DNA of 64,000 nt from Durusdinium trenchii (lineage: Eukaryota > Sar > Dinophyceae > Suessiales > Symbiodiniaceae): NCBI GenBank assembly GCA_963970005.1, contig CAXAMN010022718.1, positions 361,009-425,008 of the forward strand. Reading direction: 5' to 3'. Positions 62,011-64,000 of the stretch are shown one piece after another (within the stretch, counting starts at the first letter, position 1; every line of letters starts with the position of its first letter). A program made the translations under genes and the position numbers. The notes below the pieces were generated by a model. That model made no database searches. It worked only from the letters and a program-made list of their open reading frames with translations, and was not told where the DNA came from.

Positions 62011-63320
62011 GCTAACATGCACCAACTCTCTGCCATCACCTCGACTGAGTTTGTCTTTGCACTTCTTCCTATCATCTCTGCAGAGGTGGTACAGTCATTT
62101 GCCCTGCTTCAAGTGCTGTCAGCCGTACCATTAAGAGTAGCCATCACTGGCGACCAAGTGATCACCGATCAAATAGCCTCGCCCAAATCACCCCACTCCT
62201 CGACTCTCAGGCAGGCCTTTCCCTGAGCTGCTCCATGCCAATCATAGCATTCATACTCTATCAAGCATCCTTTGTTTAGGACTGATTCAGCATAGCCCCA
62301 AATGTCATCATGGCTTTTTCACATCAGGTGACTTGGCATCAGGCCTCCTTGCATGAGGTCACTTCAGTCCTCGCGGGCGCCACCTTTCCATAGTGCCAAG
62401 ACCTCTAGACTCAAGTCTTGGAGGGATAGGGCCCTCAAGGCCCCCTGCGCTCTTGTCTCCTCGGTGGCCCCTCCTTTCACTACACACCCACACACACACA
62501 AAGCCCTCCTTACTCTCCCGCTCTGACAAGGGAAGCCTGGAGAGAAAGGGGGAGGGCACTTGGGCCAATAACCACACCCCACAAAGGGATCCGGTCGTCA
62601 GGGATGGCTCGCTTTTTCTCTCTTTTTGCCCCCCACCCCTCCCTCCAGACGGAAGGCTGGGGTGGACAGGTCAGACACCTTGACTTTGAAAGCTACCGGT
62701 GGGACACGCATTTCGCGCACGCTATTCCTACGGAAAGTACATCGTTACCATCATGTAATCTGGGCCGCCACCATCTACAGTGAAACACATAGCATTCAGC
62801 CTGCAGCGCACTTTGTGTTCTGACAGCCTCAAAGGAATGCGTTGGACCGGACTCACGCATCGGTGACGTTTCACTTAGGACATGCTTTGGTGAGCTATCA
62901 AAATTCTCAGAATCAAGTGTTGGCACGTTGCCACCACCTTTGCAGCACATGCCACCACATGCGCTGCACACACGCAGTGCACACATGCGCTGCACACAAA
63001 ATTTGAGGGGCATAGTTTCACAAAGCTTGAAAAGAATCCCACGCCAAAATTGAACGGTTTCAGACGGATTGGAACCGTTGCCAAAGCGACGGCCGGGGTT
63101 GTTTCAGTTGGGACACCGGGAGACTTGGTCAACTTCGAAGGTTTTGTCATGCTGGTGAGGCATTCAAAACATCAACCACTGTACTTGCACGCCAAAGAAA
63201 GAAACATACTAAAATGTGCTCAGTGTCATGCGAGGAACGTGCGAGACATGGTGCAATGGTGCAGGCTAGTCTGGTATCTTCCCAACTCATGCGTGTTTTG
63301 TATAGTTCAGTAGACCTTAC
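62010..63320. other. No recognised gene (62.0-63.3 kb)
   Basis: Only short ORFs without motif. A (CA)n tract lies near 62483-62500 and a local repeat of GCGCTGCACACA at about 62956-62999. Confidence 0.45.
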
Positions 63321-63326
63321 ATTCGG

Positions 63327-64000
63327 GGTGCTGGTGAAGAGTGGATCAAGACCATGAAGGCAGCGCTGAACCATGCGCCTCTTGAGATCAAGAACCTGAT
63401 CATGGAGAAGCCGGTGAGAGACTACTTCAGATTCGGCAATGGCGGAATCTTAGAGAGTCAGAAGCGCATCCGGCTGCCGATTGTCGTGAAAAACCAAGTG
63501 GTGCTTCTTTGGCCGGCTAGCTGCCATTCCTTGCGATTCACTAGGGTGCCTGCTGGGGAAAGACTTCCTCGAGAGCTTGGGGGGCTACTTTGAACTTCTC
63601 TTCAAAGAAACTCCAGTTGAAGTACCTCACTGATGAATGGACACCCCTGAGCAAGATGAAAGCAGGTCATTTTTCTTTGAACCTTCTCCCAAAACCCTTG
63701 ACCTCGTGGCCGACGCTTGGACCTCTCGCGTGGCATGTCGTAGGTGTCGGAGGTTGCTGTGAGGTTCAATGTGAAGGTCGAGTCGCATGGAAGGCACACA
63801 ATCGACTAGTTGATCGTTCGACTGACGTTGATGGTGACTTGAACATGGTTGTGCACTACATCCCTGAGTTCTTCAGCTCAAGCTCGTCCTGGCAGCTCGA
63901 AGATGATGCCCAATCTCTTCGAGATCTCCCCGACCGCTTCGCGATGGCAACGTCTTCTGCTGCGGATGGCTGCCAGGAGGACTTGGCATTGGAAGGGAGT
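63327..64000 (+). CDS. Copia-like polyprotein fragment (protease region), partial at right edge, frame-broken
   Basis: The plus strand reads F-R-F-G-N-G-G-I-L-E-S-Q-K-R-I-R-L-P-I (63420-63480), then, after a shift near 63535, L-L-G-K-D-F-L-E-S-L-G, and then from 63603 an open frame with L-S-K-M-K-A-G-H-F-S-L-N-L-L-P. The order G-x-L-x-S...R-L-P...L-L-G-K/R-D-F-L...L-x-A-G-H-F-x-L-x-L-L-P is the retropepsin-to-linker region of dinoflagellate copia polyproteins. It runs off the window, and at least two frame changes are present. Confidence 0.65.

Noticed and set aside
1..64000. CRISPR arrays, bacterial operons, rRNA or tRNA genes
   Set aside because: The repeats present are eukaryotic satellites and transposon LTRs; no regular spacer array, rRNA segment or convincing tRNA cloverleaf was seen.

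Overview
This window looks like nuclear DNA of a dinoflagellate, probably a Symbiodiniaceae-like alga. The evidence is: introns with GC as well as GT donors and acceptors that read AG|G (phase-consistent across several exon pairs at 37.1-37.3 kb and 52.5-53.9 kb); a 15-nt exact match to the 3' part of the dinoflagellate spliced leader at 12560-12574; dinoflagellate-type Ty1/copia polyproteins with methyltransferase-like inserts; and low gene density with much repeat DNA. Almost all supportable coding sequence is on the minus strand.

Layout. (1) 1-12.6 kb: a very large copia-like retroelement on the minus strand. One 3,182-codon ORF carries a coiled-coil gag with two CCCH zinc fingers, protease, integrase, reverse transcriptase, RNase H and a ~620-residue C-terminal extension. 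An overlapping +1-frame ORF (ORF B) continues for more than 890 codons off the left edge. A relict spliced leader lies ~200 nt upstream of the gag start. (2) 12.6-19.2 kb: no gene recognised, some dispersed repeats. (3) 19.8-30.5 kb: a minus-strand host gene with at least six tandemly duplicated coiled-coil exons, split by an 8.0-kb copia element (21521-29542) with 147/149-bp LTRs, PBS, polypurine tract and a 4-5 bp target duplication. That element has a C5-methyltransferase-like domain between protease and integrase, and four frame breaks. (4) 31.5-37.4 kb: a Roc-COR (ROCO-type) GTPase gene followed by an endonuclease/exonuclease/phosphatase-domain region. (5) 38-40.9 kb: tandem repeats. (6) 41-45.4 kb: an AT-rich island holding a decayed virus-like replicase (polymerase-like segment, SF1-type helicase, Cys-rich C-terminus) and an AT-rich inverted-repeat field. 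(7) 45.5-48.7 kb: a minus-strand ankyrin-repeat gene or pseudogene with CACCAG-rich minisatellites in its introns. (8) 48.7-52.5 kb: repeats only. (9) 52.5-55.45 kb: a pentameric ligand-gated ion channel (Cys-loop family) gene with well resolved exons. (10) 58-62 kb: a decayed tyrosine-recombinase retroelement carrying a true DNA cytosine-methyltransferase domain. (11) 63.3-64 kb: a plus-strand copia fragment leaving the right edge.

Three unrelated mobile elements here each carry a methyltransferase or methyltransferase-like domain. That fits published reports that dinoflagellate retrotransposons have acquired cytosine methyltransferases. The least explained items are ORF B downstream of the first copia polyprotein and the AT-rich island with virus-like replication-gene remains.
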